DNA from: Acidimicrobiia bacterium UBA5794
Lineage (GTDB): Bacteria; Actinomycetota; Acidimicrobiia; Spongiisociales; UBA5794
Reading direction: 5' to 3'
Length of the DNA: 64,000 bases
NCBI GenBank assembly: GCA_002418265.1
Contig: DIDS01000012.1
Location: forward strand, 1-64,000
The first letter of the stretch is position 1. Each line of letters opens with the position of its first letter. Positions 34,193 to 43,292 of the stretch are shown here, in pieces. Both the position numbers and the translations under genes were made by a program. The notes under the pieces are model-generated. The model saw only the letters and a list, made by a program, of their open reading frames with translations, was not told the DNA's origin and ran no database searches.

Positions 34193-34251
34193 GCTTACCT
34201 CCCTCGCGAGTCCTGCGACAATACTCCCATGCAAGCATCTGACCCTCACAC

Positions 34252-34797
34252 ATGAGTGCTGACACTCCCTCGCTCTCAGGTTACCTCCTGGTCGCGACGC
34301 CAATCATCGACGGACCCCCTTTCCGGCGATCCGTCATCTACATCGGCGAGCACGATACCTCCGGTGCTCTCGGGGTGATTCTCAACAGCCCGTCACGGTT
34401 GTCGGTCGTCGAGGTGCTACCCGAGTTGACGCACCTGACGTCAGATCCGCCCGTTGTCTACCTCGGCGGCCCTGTGCAAACGGACGCGGCGATGGTGCTT
34501 GCCCAATCCAAAGGGTGCCAATTTGCCATGGAGACGACGTTCGCAGACATCGGACTCGTGGATCCTGCCAACCCTCCTGCCGATACCACCGCACTCCGCG
34601 TGTATGCGGGCTTCTCTGGGTGGGGGCCGGGTCAGCTGGAAGAGGAAATCATCATGGGTTCCTGGTGGACCACAGAGGCACGACGAGAGGATCTGTTCGC
34701 CTCAGAAGGAGTCGATCTGTGGACGAACGCGGTACGACGCATCGGTGGGAGAAAACTCTTCTACCTGACATATCCCGACGATCCGACCATGAACTGA
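34252..34797 (+). CDS. YqgE/AlgH family protein
   Basis: This 181-residue protein starts with GYLLVATPIIDGPPFRRSVI, contains GALGVILNSPS and VYLGGPVQTDAAMVL, and later FSGWGPGQLEEEI, all typical of the UPF0301/YqgE family. The biochemical function is not established; in Proteobacteria the name AlgH came from alginate regulation. It faces the PEBP gene and precedes rnhB by 39 bases. Confidence 0.94.
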   Translation: MSADTPSLSGYLLVATPIIDGPPFRRSVIYIGEHDTSGALGVILNSPSRLSVVEVLPELTHLTSDPPVVYLGGPVQTDAAMVLAQSKGCQFAMETTFADIGLVDPANPPADTTALRVYAGFSGWGPGQLEEEIIMGSWWTTEARREDLFASEGVDLWTNAVRRIGGRKLFYLTYPDDPTMN

Positions 34798-34836
34798 ATC
34801 ACGAGACATCGATCGGCTCCGTCTAGTCTGACCTCC

Positions 34837-35535
34837 GTGACAACGACCGCTCCACGTCTGCGACCGTCCATTCGATCGAATGCACCGCGCACCGACATCG
34901 AGCGTGGGCTCTGGAAAGATGGATCCACCGTCGTCGTTGGCTTCGATGAGGTCGGTAAAGGAGCATGGGCAGGACCGCTCACCGTTGGGGCTGTCGCGAT
35001 TCCCCGCGATTCTCGCATCTACAAGATTCGGGATTCGAAGCAGCTCACCGAACGCGAGCGAGAGATCCTCTTTGATCGCATCATCGGTTGGGCCGATGCC
35101 GCCGCGGTCGGACATGCGACGCCAGCTGAATGCGATCTCCTTGGCATGTCGGATGCACAGCGACTTGCCACGAATCGGGCGATCGCTGCCCTCGGTACAG
35201 AGCCAGACCACTCGCTCGTGGATGGTGGCTGGGACTTTGTCGAGCGTGGTGCCACCACCACGATCATCAAGGGCGACCAGCGATCGTTGAGTATCGCGGC
35301 GGCCTCGATCATCGCAAAAGTCACCCGAGACCGCATGATGCGATCATGTTCCGACGAGTATCCGTGGTACGCCTTTGATTCCAACAAGGGCTACCCGTGC
35401 CATCGCCACCGTTCGGCGTTGCGCCTGCTCGGACCGTCGACAATCCATCGGAGATCGTGGGCGTTCATGTCCGGCATCCCATGGGAAGGCATCGAGGGTT
35501 GTCATGGAAACGAGCCGGCACTGAGCTTGTTCTGA
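34837..35535 (+). CDS. rnhB: Ribonuclease HII
   Basis: RNase HII cuts RNA at RNA-DNA junctions in duplex DNA. The 232-residue protein contains GFDEVGKGAWAGPL (Asp37, Glu38; Lys in place of the usual Arg of GRG), LVDGG with Asp129, and AASIIAKVTRD with Asp165, so the four-carboxylate active site is complete. SNKGYPCHRH is the conserved tyrosine motif. The GTG at 34837 is used. The stop overlaps the MscS start (TGATG), implying coupled translation. Confidence 0.96.
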   Translation: MTTTAPRLRPSIRSNAPRTDIERGLWKDGSTVVVGFDEVGKGAWAGPLTVGAVAIPRDSRIYKIRDSKQLTEREREILFDRIIGWADAAAVGHATPAECDLLGMSDAQRLATNRAIAALGTEPDHSLVDGGWDFVERGATTTIIKGDQRSLSIAAASIIAKVTRDRMMRSCSDEYPWYAFDSNKGYPCHRHRSALRLLGPSTIHRRSWAFMSGIPWEGIEGCHGNEPALSLF

Positions 35536-36398
35536 TGTACCGGCAGTCAATGAACCTCGAGAATTTGATCGACGTTTCCACCGTGACCGGTACGGATGTA
35601 CTGATTGCCCTCGCGGTCGCCCTCGGGGGAGTCATCCTCGCCCGCGTCGCTCGGCATTTTGTCGTACGTTGGCTGACATCGAAGAGCGACATACCCGAGG
35701 CGACGGCCAAGACGATTGGAAGGCTTGTCTCGGCCTTGATCATGTTGGTCGCTGCGGTGTACGCCGTGTCGTTCATCGGTGTCGATGCAGGTCCCATCTT
35801 TGTCATCATCCTGGTCATTCTCGCCGTTGCCTTCTTTTCGTTGAAGCCACTCCTCGAAAACCTCGCCGCAGGGCTCTTGATACAAGCCCGCGCTCCTTTC
35901 ACCCTCGGAGACGAAATCGAGAGCTCACCGTGGAAGGGGACCGTTACAGACATCGACTCGCGTACCACCGTCCTCGTCTCACCCGATGGCAGGCACATTC
36001 GCATACCAAACACTGATGTCATCTCGAACACCCTTGTCAACATGACCCGAGAAGGGCAACTCCGCTCGTCCGCCCGGGTTGGTGTGGCGTATGGCTCAAA
36101 CATTGCAACTACTCGCAAACTCCTCACAGAGACGACGTCGAGCGTTGCCGGTGTACTGACCGACCCTGCTCCTACGGCGGGAGTCATCGAATTCGACGAC
36201 TCTGCGATCGTGTTTGAAGTTCGCTTCTGGCACACGCCGACAGCGGCCGCATCATTCAGAGTCACCGCCGACGTGTATGAGGCCATCGATTCGGTGCTCG
36301 CAGCCAACGGTATTGTCATACCATTCCCGCAGCGGGATCTGTGGGTGCGCAGCCCCGCGGCGCCGGCAACACCGGAAACCGAAGAGACCACTGAATAG
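35535..36398 (+). CDS. Small-conductance mechanosensitive channel (MscS family)
   Basis: The 287-residue protein has three N-terminal transmembrane helices (VLIALAVALGGVILARV, GRLVSALIMLVAAVYAVSF, IFVIILVILAVAFFSLK), the last with the pore-helix continuation ENLAAGLLIQARAPFTLGDEI. The beta domain carries GTVTDIDSRTTVL and IPNTDVISNTLVN. It should open on membrane tension to release solutes. The ATG at 35535 overlaps the rnhB stop; ATG 35550 is an alternative start. Confidence 0.93.
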   Translation: MYRQSMNLENLIDVSTVTGTDVLIALAVALGGVILARVARHFVVRWLTSKSDIPEATAKTIGRLVSALIMLVAAVYAVSFIGVDAGPIFVIILVILAVAFFSLKPLLENLAAGLLIQARAPFTLGDEIESSPWKGTVTDIDSRTTVLVSPDGRHIRIPNTDVISNTLVNMTREGQLRSSARVGVAYGSNIATTRKLLTETTSSVAGVLTDPAPTAGVIEFDDSAIVFEVRFWHTPTAAASFRVTADVYEAIDSVLAANGIVIPFPQRDLWVRSPAAPATPETEETTE

Positions 36399-36405
36399 GA
36401 ACCAC

Positions 36406-37590
36406 ATGGCACACGCGATTTCTCCAGGCAAACCAGACGCGATCGACTTTCTTCAGATCGATGGAATGCTCTCGGCAGAAGAGCGACTGTTGCGCGACAC
36501 GGTGCGCCAGTTTGTTGCGGATCAAGTCACGCCCCATGTCGACGACTGGTTCAATGACGGAGTTTTTCCAAAAGATCTTGTCAAGACGATGGGTGACATG
36601 GGTCTCCTTGGTATGCATCTTGAGGGCTACGGATGTGCCGGCACGAGCGCAGTTGCCTATGGACTTGCTTGCACAGAGCTTGAAGCTGGCGATAGCGGTG
36701 TGCGCAGCTTTGTGTCTGTGCAAGGGTCACTCGCCATGTACCCGATATGGGCATTCGGATCCGAAGAGCAGAAACAGGAATGGCTTCCCGGCATGGCATC
36801 TGGAGATCTCATTGGATGCTTTGGCCTGACCGAACCGGATTCAGGGTCGGATCCCGGCTCCATGCGAACAAATGCCAAACGTGACGGTGACGACTGGATA
36901 CTCAACGGAACCAAGATGTGGATCACCAACGGGTCGATTGCTGATGTAGCGATCGTGTGGGCTGGCACTGACGATGGGATCCGCGGATTCATTGTTCCAA
37001 CGAACACTCCGGGGTTTACGGCGAACAAGATCGAAAAGAAGCTCTCTCTCCGTGCCTCGGTGACTTCCGAACTCGTCATGGACAACGTCAGGCTGCCGAG
37101 CTTCGCCGTGCTCCCCAATGTCGCCGGACTCAAGGGTCCGCTCTCGTGCCTGAACGAGGCACGGTTCGGGATTCTCTTTGGAGCCGTTGGTGCAGCTCGT
37201 GCTTGCTATGAAACGGCCCTTACCTACGCGAAGGAACGTGTCCAGTTTGACAAGCCGATTGGCTCATTCCAACTGACGCAGCGCAAATTGGTCGAGATGA
37301 TGGTTGGTGTGAACCAGGGCATGCTGCTCGCAATGCATCTGGGGCGCAAACGCGATGCTGGCACCCTGTCGGCTGAGCACGTCAACTTCGGAAAGTTGGT
37401 GAACGTCCGCATGGCGCTTGATGTTGCTCGCGAGGCACGGGGCGTCCTGGGAGCAAACGGCATCACGCTGGAGTATCCGGTCATACGCCACATGAACAAC
37501 CTCGAATCGGTCTACACCTATGAGGGAACGAACGAAATCCATACGCTGGTCCTTGGTCAGGCGATCACTGGTATCTCTGCATTTGCCTAA
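36406..37590 (+). CDS. Acyl-CoA dehydrogenase, glutaryl-CoA dehydrogenase-like
   Basis: The 394-residue flavoenzyme has the acyl-CoA dehydrogenase motifs CFGLTEPDSGSD and WITNGS for FAD/substrate, and YEGTNEIHTLVLGQAITG with Glu373 as catalytic base. The stretch LKGPLSCLNEARFGI is typical of glutaryl-CoA dehydrogenases, which oxidise and decarboxylate glutaryl-CoA to crotonyl-CoA in lysine and tryptophan breakdown. The substrate is thus likely but inferred. AGGA precedes the ATG at 36406. The gene follows mscS after seven bases. Confidence 0.92.
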   Translation: MAHAISPGKPDAIDFLQIDGMLSAEERLLRDTVRQFVADQVTPHVDDWFNDGVFPKDLVKTMGDMGLLGMHLEGYGCAGTSAVAYGLACTELEAGDSGVRSFVSVQGSLAMYPIWAFGSEEQKQEWLPGMASGDLIGCFGLTEPDSGSDPGSMRTNAKRDGDDWILNGTKMWITNGSIADVAIVWAGTDDGIRGFIVPTNTPGFTANKIEKKLSLRASVTSELVMDNVRLPSFAVLPNVAGLKGPLSCLNEARFGILFGAVGAARACYETALTYAKERVQFDKPIGSFQLTQRKLVEMMVGVNQGMLLAMHLGRKRDAGTLSAEHVNFGKLVNVRMALDVAREARGVLGANGITLEYPVIRHMNNLESVYTYEGTNEIHTLVLGQAITGISAFA

Positions 37591-37617
37591 TTCGGTGTCC
37601 ATCACAAGCCGGGGCTC

Positions 37618-38202
37618 GTGACTGACGCTCCACAATTCGTGCTTGCGTCGGGGTCACCTCGCCGTAGCCTGCTCCTGTCGGCCGCGGGCTATACCTTCAG
37701 CGTCAGCCCACCCGAAATCGTAGAAGTACACCTCCAAGACGAAGAACCAGCAGAGATGGTGCTGCGGCTGTCCGCTGCGAAGGCTGCAGCCGTTGCCGAC
37801 GAAGGAGCAGTGGTCCTGGCAGCCGATACCGTTGTGGTGCGTGATGGGATGATCATCGGGAAACCGGCCGATGCCGATGAAGCGGTTGCGATCCTTGAGT
37901 CACTGTCGGGTCGTGTCCATTCGGTGCTGACGGGCTGGACCGTGCGCCAGAGGGAACAGGAGCGCTTCGGCATCACCGAATCACGGGTTGTTTTCGCTGC
38001 CCGTTCTCGGGACGAGCTCGTCGATTATGTTGCGAGAACGGAACCCTTCGACAAGGCGGGCGCATATGCGCTCCAGGGCGACGACGGATGGCTTGTTGTC
38101 GAGGTCAAGGGGTCTCGCTCGAACGTGATGGGACTCCCGCTCACCGATATCGCAGAAGCATTGGCTGCATTCGGAGTTGAGAGGTCAACCCCGAAGCGCT
38201 GA
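37618..38202 (+). CDS. Maf family nucleoside triphosphate pyrophosphatase
   Basis: Maf proteins hydrolyse dTTP, UTP and modified nucleotides to monophosphates. The 194-residue protein opens with VLASGSPRRSLLLSAAGY, then KAAAVADEGAVVLAADTVVV with the metal Asp, GKPADADEAVAIL and the C-terminal GDDGWLVVEVKGSRSNVMGL. GTG start at 37618. Its 3' end overlaps the end of the convergent aldehyde dehydrogenase gene by 18 bases, so the two transcripts are complementary there. Confidence 0.94.
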   Translation: MTDAPQFVLASGSPRRSLLLSAAGYTFSVSPPEIVEVHLQDEEPAEMVLRLSAAKAAAVADEGAVVLAADTVVVRDGMIIGKPADADEAVAILESLSGRVHSVLTGWTVRQREQERFGITESRVVFAARSRDELVDYVARTEPFDKAGAYALQGDDGWLVVEVKGSRSNVMGLPLTDIAEALAAFGVERSTPKR

Positions 38203-39888
38203 TGCCGCAATGCTCGCGATCTTGGCCTTCGTGGGTTTGTCGCAGTAGTCGATCAGCTTCTCGCCGATCACATGGGCCTGCTTGTTGGTGATCATGTAGA
38301 CCATCTTTGGTGCGAGGTGAAATTCGCCCTTGGCAAACGACCGAGGTGCCTCAGCGAACGGCCCACGGACAACCGACTTTTCGGCCTTCGTGAACATCAG
38401 GGCGTTGTGGACCACTCCGGTGCCGCTCTCGATGTCGTTTCGTGTATGTCCCGGGAAGGCACCCCACGGACACCGACCGAGGAAGTAGCCGACTCCGGTC
38501 CACGCGTTGATGGCGACGGTGCCGTACTGCAGATCGGCGATCGCTTCGTCAAATGCCTCCTTGTTGGCCCGCTCGGTCATGGGGTGGATGACGATGTTGG
38601 CACCGAGCGTTCCATAGAGACGTTTGTTCGCAAACTCCACGGCGTTGGCGAGGAACGATGCCGGATCAGGGCTCGGCAGCTCGGTAACTGCAAGCACCGG
38701 TCCAAAGATTTCGGTCGTAAACCACGGCTCCTGGGCATCTGCTGGATCGAGTCCGGTGACGAGATAGCGAGGGTGGACGTCGCCAAATCGTTCCACTTCA
38801 TCGGATACCTCAACGGCGCGAGCAGACCGGTCGCTCGATCCTGGATAATACGGGTCGCGATCCTCGGCAGCAGCCATCACCGATCGCACGGCATCGAGGA
38901 ACTGACCCTTCTGATCCCACGTCTGTGGAAGAACCAAGACCTGGGCCGCAATGCAATTGAACCCAGAGTTGTTGAGTTTTTGACTGACGAGGTGTTCTGC
39001 CTGGAACCGTATGTCCCTCTCGGACCAGTCTCCTGGAACGACGATGACCGGTGAGGCACCGCCAAGTTCTGCCGAGATCGGTCGCGGGTTGACTGGTCGG
39101 TCAGCCCGGCGATTCTCCTCACCTTCTGGTCCCGTTCCAAACACGATCGCGTTGTAGGTCGCGACACTCCCGGTGATGTGAATGGAGTCCACTCCTTCGT
39201 GGGTTGACAGATAGGCGCCAACATCGGCTCCTCCGTATGCCGTGCGCACGAACCCGTCAGCGATGAGTTCAGTAAAAATCGTCTCGAACAATGGGCCCAA
39301 ATACTCGTTCACCGGGTTCATCTTCAAGACGGTGACGTTGCCTTCGACGAAGAGCGCATACAGGACATCGAGGAACGGTATCGAAGCGACGTTGCCTGCA
39401 CCCAGTGTGAGAGCGACGTGCGAATGTGGGTCCGCGGCGCGATAGAACGCGGCCGTCGTGTCCCCGAGGTTCTCGACGGTGACCTCAGGATTCATCCACA
39501 CTTCGGCTGTGACCCCAGAAAAGAGCACCCTTTCGTCGAAGCTCTTGGGAAAGACGTCGACAACCACCTGGCCGGAGGGCAGGGTTGTCGGCTCGTAGCC
39601 GTGGAGAACAGGAATACCGCTCGAGAGGCGCACAAGCGACGTGCGAAGGTCCTTGAGGTACCACAGCACAGTGAACGGCCCCGCAAGCCACTCCTCGCCA
39701 GCGGCGGGCTGGCCCATCGAAAGACCCTTCGCCTTGGTTGCGGCTTCAACCCATGGTCTTGCAACGGCAACGGTCTTGTCCTTGATGGCATCGAGATAGG
39801 CGATCTTGTCGACCAGCGGCAACGTCGCCCATCGATCTTTCGATTCCTGAAGGTCTGCAACCGCCTGATCCATCTGCGCCATATCCAT
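38185..39888 (-). CDS. Aldehyde dehydrogenase family protein, long form
   Basis: The 567-residue protein is about 80 residues longer than typical aldehyde dehydrogenases. It keeps the catalytic Cys in NSGFNCIAAQV (normally NxGQxC), the Glu in SAELGGASP, and the cofactor-binding ITGSVATYNAIVF. EIFGPVLAVTEL and the C-terminal FPGHTRNDIESG are present. It probably oxidises an aldehyde with NAD(P)+; the substrate is unknown. The gene runs toward maf and diverges from an SDR gene across a large palindrome. Confidence 0.92.
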   Translation of the reverse strand: MDMAQMDQAVADLQESKDRWATLPLVDKIAYLDAIKDKTVAVARPWVEAATKAKGLSMGQPAAGEEWLAGPFTVLWYLKDLRTSLVRLSSGIPVLHGYEPTTLPSGQVVVDVFPKSFDERVLFSGVTAEVWMNPEVTVENLGDTTAAFYRAADPHSHVALTLGAGNVASIPFLDVLYALFVEGNVTVLKMNPVNEYLGPLFETIFTELIADGFVRTAYGGADVGAYLSTHEGVDSIHITGSVATYNAIVFGTGPEGEENRRADRPVNPRPISAELGGASPVIVVPGDWSERDIRFQAEHLVSQKLNNSGFNCIAAQVLVLPQTWDQKGQFLDAVRSVMAAAEDRDPYYPGSSDRSARAVEVSDEVERFGDVHPRYLVTGLDPADAQEPWFTTEIFGPVLAVTELPSPDPASFLANAVEFANKRLYGTLGANIVIHPMTERANKEAFDEAIADLQYGTVAINAWTGVGYFLGRCPWGAFPGHTRNDIESGTGVVHNALMFTKAEKSVVRGPFAEAPRSFAKGEFHLAPKMVYMITNKQAHVIGEKLIDYCDKPTKAKIASIAASALRG

Positions 39889-39908
39889 ACCCCAAATCTA
39901 ACCGGAAC

Positions 39909-39966
39909 ACGCGTACCCAGGGTTCCAGCCCACCCTTTTTGGGGGGCTGGAACCCTGGGTACGCGT
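39909..39966. repeat. Near-perfect long palindrome in divergent promoter region
   Basis: Arms 39909-39931 (ACGCGTACCCAGGGTTCCAG plus CCC) and 39944-39966 are exact reverse complements over 23 bases. Three more pairs (CCC 33-35 with GGG 41-43) continue past a bulged A toward a TTTTT loop. It lies 21 bases before the aldehyde dehydrogenase start and 30 bases before the SDR start, so it must fall in the leader or promoter of both. A bidirectional operator, a hairpin in both leaders or a miniature insertion are all possible. Confidence 0.9.
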
Positions 39967-39996
39967 CATGGTGTGCTCTCGCGGTAGCATCGATAC

Positions 39997-40764
39997 ATGG
40001 ACATTGCAGGTACCGCTTCATTGGTGACGGGGGGAGCGTCCGGGCTTGGGGCTGCTACCGCCCGACGTCTGGGCGAGGCGGGGTCGGTGGTCACGATCGT
40101 GGACCTCAACGAGGAGGCCGGTGAGGCTCTGGTCGCCGAACTCGGCGGTGGAACGAAGTTCGTTCGAGCCGATGTCACGAGTGTTGATGAGGTTGCGACG
40201 GCCGTCAGCCTGGCGGGGGAGAACGCTCCGCTCAGGATCGCGGTGAATTGTGCGGGCATTGGACTTGGTGAACGGACAATCGACCGTGAGGGCAATGCCG
40301 CGGATCTTGGTCGGTTCACCCGGGTGCTGTCGATCAACCTGATCGGAACCTACAACGTCGCAGCTCAGGCAGCTGCCGCCATGAGTCGGACCCAACCCCT
40401 CGCACATGACGAACGTGGCGTCATCGTCAACACCGCTTCTGTTGCTGCGTTCGATGGCCAGATTGGACAGACGGCGTATTCGGCCTCAAAAGGCGGCATC
40501 GTGGGCATGACGCTTCCCATGGCACGAGACCTTTCGTCGGTCGGGGTCCGAGTCATGACTATCGCCCCTGGGATCATCGATACCCCTCTCCTTGGAAGCC
40601 TCAACGAGGACATGCAGGTCGCACTTGCCAAGAGCGTGCCATTTCCCAAGCGCCTCGGAACACCAGATGACTATGCACAACTCGCGCTCGACATCATCAG
40701 GAATGGCTACCTCAACGGCGAGGTGATCCGTCTGGATGGCGCCCTTCGGATGGCGCCCCGCTAG
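39997..40764 (+). CDS. Short-chain dehydrogenase/reductase (HSD17B10-like)
   Basis: The 255-residue SDR has the cofactor motif TGGASGLG, NCAGIG, the catalytic Ser in NTASVAAFDG, and YSASK for Tyr-Lys, followed by APGIIDTPLL. Sequence features such as TIDREG and QTAYSASKGGIVGMTLPMAR and its likely acceptance of acyl-CoA esters resemble 3-hydroxy-2-methylbutyryl-CoA dehydrogenases in isoleucine degradation. That assignment is inferred. It diverges from the aldehyde dehydrogenase gene. Confidence 0.93.
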   Translation: MDIAGTASLVTGGASGLGAATARRLGEAGSVVTIVDLNEEAGEALVAELGGGTKFVRADVTSVDEVATAVSLAGENAPLRIAVNCAGIGLGERTIDREGNAADLGRFTRVLSINLIGTYNVAAQAAAAMSRTQPLAHDERGVIVNTASVAAFDGQIGQTAYSASKGGIVGMTLPMARDLSSVGVRVMTIAPGIIDTPLLGSLNEDMQVALAKSVPFPKRLGTPDDYAQLALDIIRNGYLNGEVIRLDGALRMAPR

Positions 40765-40827
40765 CCGACACGCTTTAGTTTCGATTCCTAAGATGCTCTG
40801 GTCATCAAAGGGAGCAACATAGGCAGA

Positions 40828-41736
40828 TTGAAGATCGGTGTGGCTCTCGGCATTTATCGATATCCGAGTACGGGCATGGCCCCATCGTGGGCTCAGATGC
40901 GTGAGGCATCCCTCGCTGCCGAACAGGCAGGGTTCGACACGTTGTGGATCGCTGATGAACTCCTTTGGGACACCGAGGACGGCACACCGCCTTTCGGATG
41001 GTGGGATTGTGTGGCGACGGCCTCGGCTATTGCTGCTTCCACCACGACGATCGGGGTCGGTTCATGGGTTCTATCAGCATTGCACCGTAACCCCGGCCTC
41101 ATGGTCAAGGCGGTCGAAACACTTGACGCCATCAGCGAAGGTCGATTCGTGTTCGGTTTGGGCGCAGGACACGCGGGCCGACAGGGAGAGGCTTTCGGAT
41201 ATCCACCCGATCGCACCGTCAGCCGCTACGCCGATGCTCTTGAGATCATCGTGCCGCTGCTGCGCAAGGGTTCCGCAGACCACGACGGTCCCTACCACTC
41301 GGCCAAGGCGCTCCTGAACGATCCGCGAGGACCACAGGGACCATCCATCCCGCTGATGCTGGGTGGGCACAAGACCCGAACCATCGGTCTTGCCGTGCAA
41401 CACGCGGACATCTGGAGTGCATTCGCGACGACCGGTTCCCATGCATCCCATTTCGTGGACATGGTTGCAATGGTCAATCGCATGTGCGAGGAACAGGGGA
41501 GAGATCCGCTGACTCTCGGGAGGTCGGCCGGCATCGTTGTTCAACGAACCAATCGCCCCAATTCGGTTGGATTCGAGATGGCTCCAGCGATCAAGGGCAC
41601 AACCGATGAGATTGTCGCTGAACTCGCAGCGTTTGCTGACCTGGGATTCACGCGAATCGAACTGATTGCCGCAGCAGACTCAACGCAGGACATCGAGATG
41701 CTCGCACCAATCGTCGCGGCCGCACGCGAGATCTGA
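40828..41736 (+). CDS. LLM-class flavin (F420 or FMN)-dependent oxidoreductase
   Basis: The 302-residue TIM-barrel protein belongs to the luciferase-like monooxygenase class. Typical segments are AEQAGFDTLWIADEL, VGSWVLSALHRNPGLMVKAVE (substrate/cofactor strand), GRFVFGLGAGHAG and IPLMLGGHKTRTIGLAVQHAD. Actinobacterial members often use coenzyme F420, but the cofactor cannot be fixed here. The TTG at 40828 is the apparent start. Confidence 0.9.
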   Translation: MKIGVALGIYRYPSTGMAPSWAQMREASLAAEQAGFDTLWIADELLWDTEDGTPPFGWWDCVATASAIAASTTTIGVGSWVLSALHRNPGLMVKAVETLDAISEGRFVFGLGAGHAGRQGEAFGYPPDRTVSRYADALEIIVPLLRKGSADHDGPYHSAKALLNDPRGPQGPSIPLMLGGHKTRTIGLAVQHADIWSAFATTGSHASHFVDMVAMVNRMCEEQGRDPLTLGRSAGIVVQRTNRPNSVGFEMAPAIKGTTDEIVAELAAFADLGFTRIELIAAADSTQDIEMLAPIVAAAREI

Positions 41737-41753
41737 GTTGGAACGGCGATCGC

Positions 41754-42365
41754 TCACGTGTCGTGCTGAAGCACCCATGTATACATCGCGATGCCGCTTG
41801 CCACACCAACGTTGATCGACCGTGTGGACCCATATTGTGTGATCTCATACACAGCGTCGCAGGCTGCAACCATTGCAGGCGAGATTCCGGGCCCTTCCTG
41901 ACCAAAGACCAGTGCGCAACGCTGTGGAATCGTCGCGCTTTCGATCGGTGTGGACACCTCGTTGATGTCGATTCCGATCAGCGGGAGATCGACCCTACGG
42001 GCATGCTCGAGAAGGTCATCAATCGTTGGGTGGTGCTCAATGTGTTGGTAGCGGTCGGTGACCATTGCGCCGCGACGATTCCAACGGCGCTTCCCAACGA
42101 TGTGGACCGTGTGGGCACCGAATGCATTTGCGTTGCGTACGATCGTTCCGATGTTGAAGTCGTGCTGCCAGTTCTCGATGACGACGTGGAAGGCGTGGCG
42201 TTTGGTGTCGAGATCCGCAATGATGGCTTCACGGGTCCAATAGCGGTAGGCATCGATGACGTTTCGAGTATCGCCGCCCCCGAGGAGTTCCGGATCGAAG
42301 CGTGGATCGTCCGGCCACGGTTCGGGATGGGGACCGACACCAACAATCCGGTCATCGTCAGTCAT
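41754..42365 (-). CDS. SpoU/TrmH family RNA methyltransferase
   Basis: The 203-residue protein has the SPOUT knot motifs NIGTIVRNANAFGAHTVHIV, LVFGQEGPGISP and RSINVGVASGIAMYTW, which bind SAM and position the catalytic residues for 2'-O-ribose methylation of tRNA or rRNA. The target nucleotide is not determinable. The ATG at 42365 is preferred over the open extension to 42506, because the start then overlaps the upstream dehydrogenase stop by eight bases. Confidence 0.92.
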   Translation of the reverse strand: MTDDDRIVGVGPHPEPWPDDPRFDPELLGGGDTRNVIDAYRYWTREAIIADLDTKRHAFHVVIENWQHDFNIGTIVRNANAFGAHTVHIVGKRRWNRRGAMVTDRYQHIEHHPTIDDLLEHARRVDLPLIGIDINEVSTPIESATIPQRCALVFGQEGPGISPAMVAACDAVYEITQYGSTRSINVGVASGIAMYTWVLQHDT

Positions 42366-43251
42366 GAGAGCCGAGTCTGATACCCGACATCTCCTCAAGC
42401 GCCTTGATGAGGGCGTGGTTGCCCTCGCTCCCAAGATCACGGTTTTGGAGTGCACGGTAGAGCTGGAACACCAGCGCGGTACCGGGGAGTGGAACCCCGA
42501 GTTCATCAGCTGCTTCGAGGACGAGCCTGAGGTCCTTCTGCTGAAGATCGATGGTGAATCCCGGCCTCCAGTCGCGTCTGATCATCTGAGGCCCCCGATT
42601 CGACAGCATCCACGAACCCGCTGCTCCGCCTTCGACGGCTGCAAGTGTTGCTTCCAGATCAAGACCGCCGGCTTCGGCAAGCAGGAGGGCTTCTGATACT
42701 CCGAGCTGGTTGACCACGACGAGAATCTGGTTGACTGCCTTGACGAGTTGCCCCGCGCCTTGGGTGCCGACATGGGTAATCGTGGCACCAACGGCATCGA
42801 GGTACTGCCGCGCACGCTCAATGTCGGCAGCATCGCCGCCAATCATGATGCTGAGGGTTCCCTTCGCCGCGCCCTCGGCACCTCCGCTGATGGGGGCGTC
42901 AAGCCACGAGCCGTCGAGAGCGTTGATCCGCCTCGCCATTTCTTTGGTGGCTGCCGGGGAGATCGTCGAATGGTCGATGATGAGGGCACCAGACCGGATC
43001 CCCTCGGCAACTCCGTTCGGACCAAACACCACAGCCTCAACATCTGGCGTGTCGGACACACAGATCATCACGATCTCGTTCAACCGCGCGACCTCGGCGG
43101 GGCTTCCTGCAAGGCGGGCACCGGCTTCCGCCAGATCGTCTGCTCGTGACACCGTGCGATTCCAGACCGTGACATCGTGACCGGCGTTCATCAGATTTCG
43201 TGCCATCGAGTGGCCCATGATGCCAAGACCTATGAACCCAACGGCACCCAT
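42358..43251 (-). CDS. NAD(P)-dependent beta-hydroxyacid dehydrogenase (3-hydroxyisobutyrate dehydrogenase family)
   Basis: The 297-residue protein starts with GFIGLGIMGHSMARNL (NAD(P)-binding loop), has DAPISGGAEGA and the catalytic lysine motif GQLVKAVNQI. It reduces or oxidises a beta-hydroxy acid such as 3-hydroxyisobutyrate or tartronate semialdehyde. The following methyltransferase start lies inside its last codons. A stretch with poor promoter content of about 40 bases separates it from the VOC gene upstream. Confidence 0.94.
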   Translation of the reverse strand: MGAVGFIGLGIMGHSMARNLMNAGHDVTVWNRTVSRADDLAEAGARLAGSPAEVARLNEIVMICVSDTPDVEAVVFGPNGVAEGIRSGALIIDHSTISPAATKEMARRINALDGSWLDAPISGGAEGAAKGTLSIMIGGDAADIERARQYLDAVGATITHVGTQGAGQLVKAVNQILVVVNQLGVSEALLLAEAGGLDLEATLAAVEGGAAGSWMLSNRGPQMIRRDWRPGFTIDLQQKDLRLVLEAADELGVPLPGTALVFQLYRALQNRDLGSEGNHALIKALEEMSGIRLGSHD

Positions 43252-43292
43252 TCTTCCTCCTCCTTCAAGTCACTGCTCGCTTCTCCGTGGGG

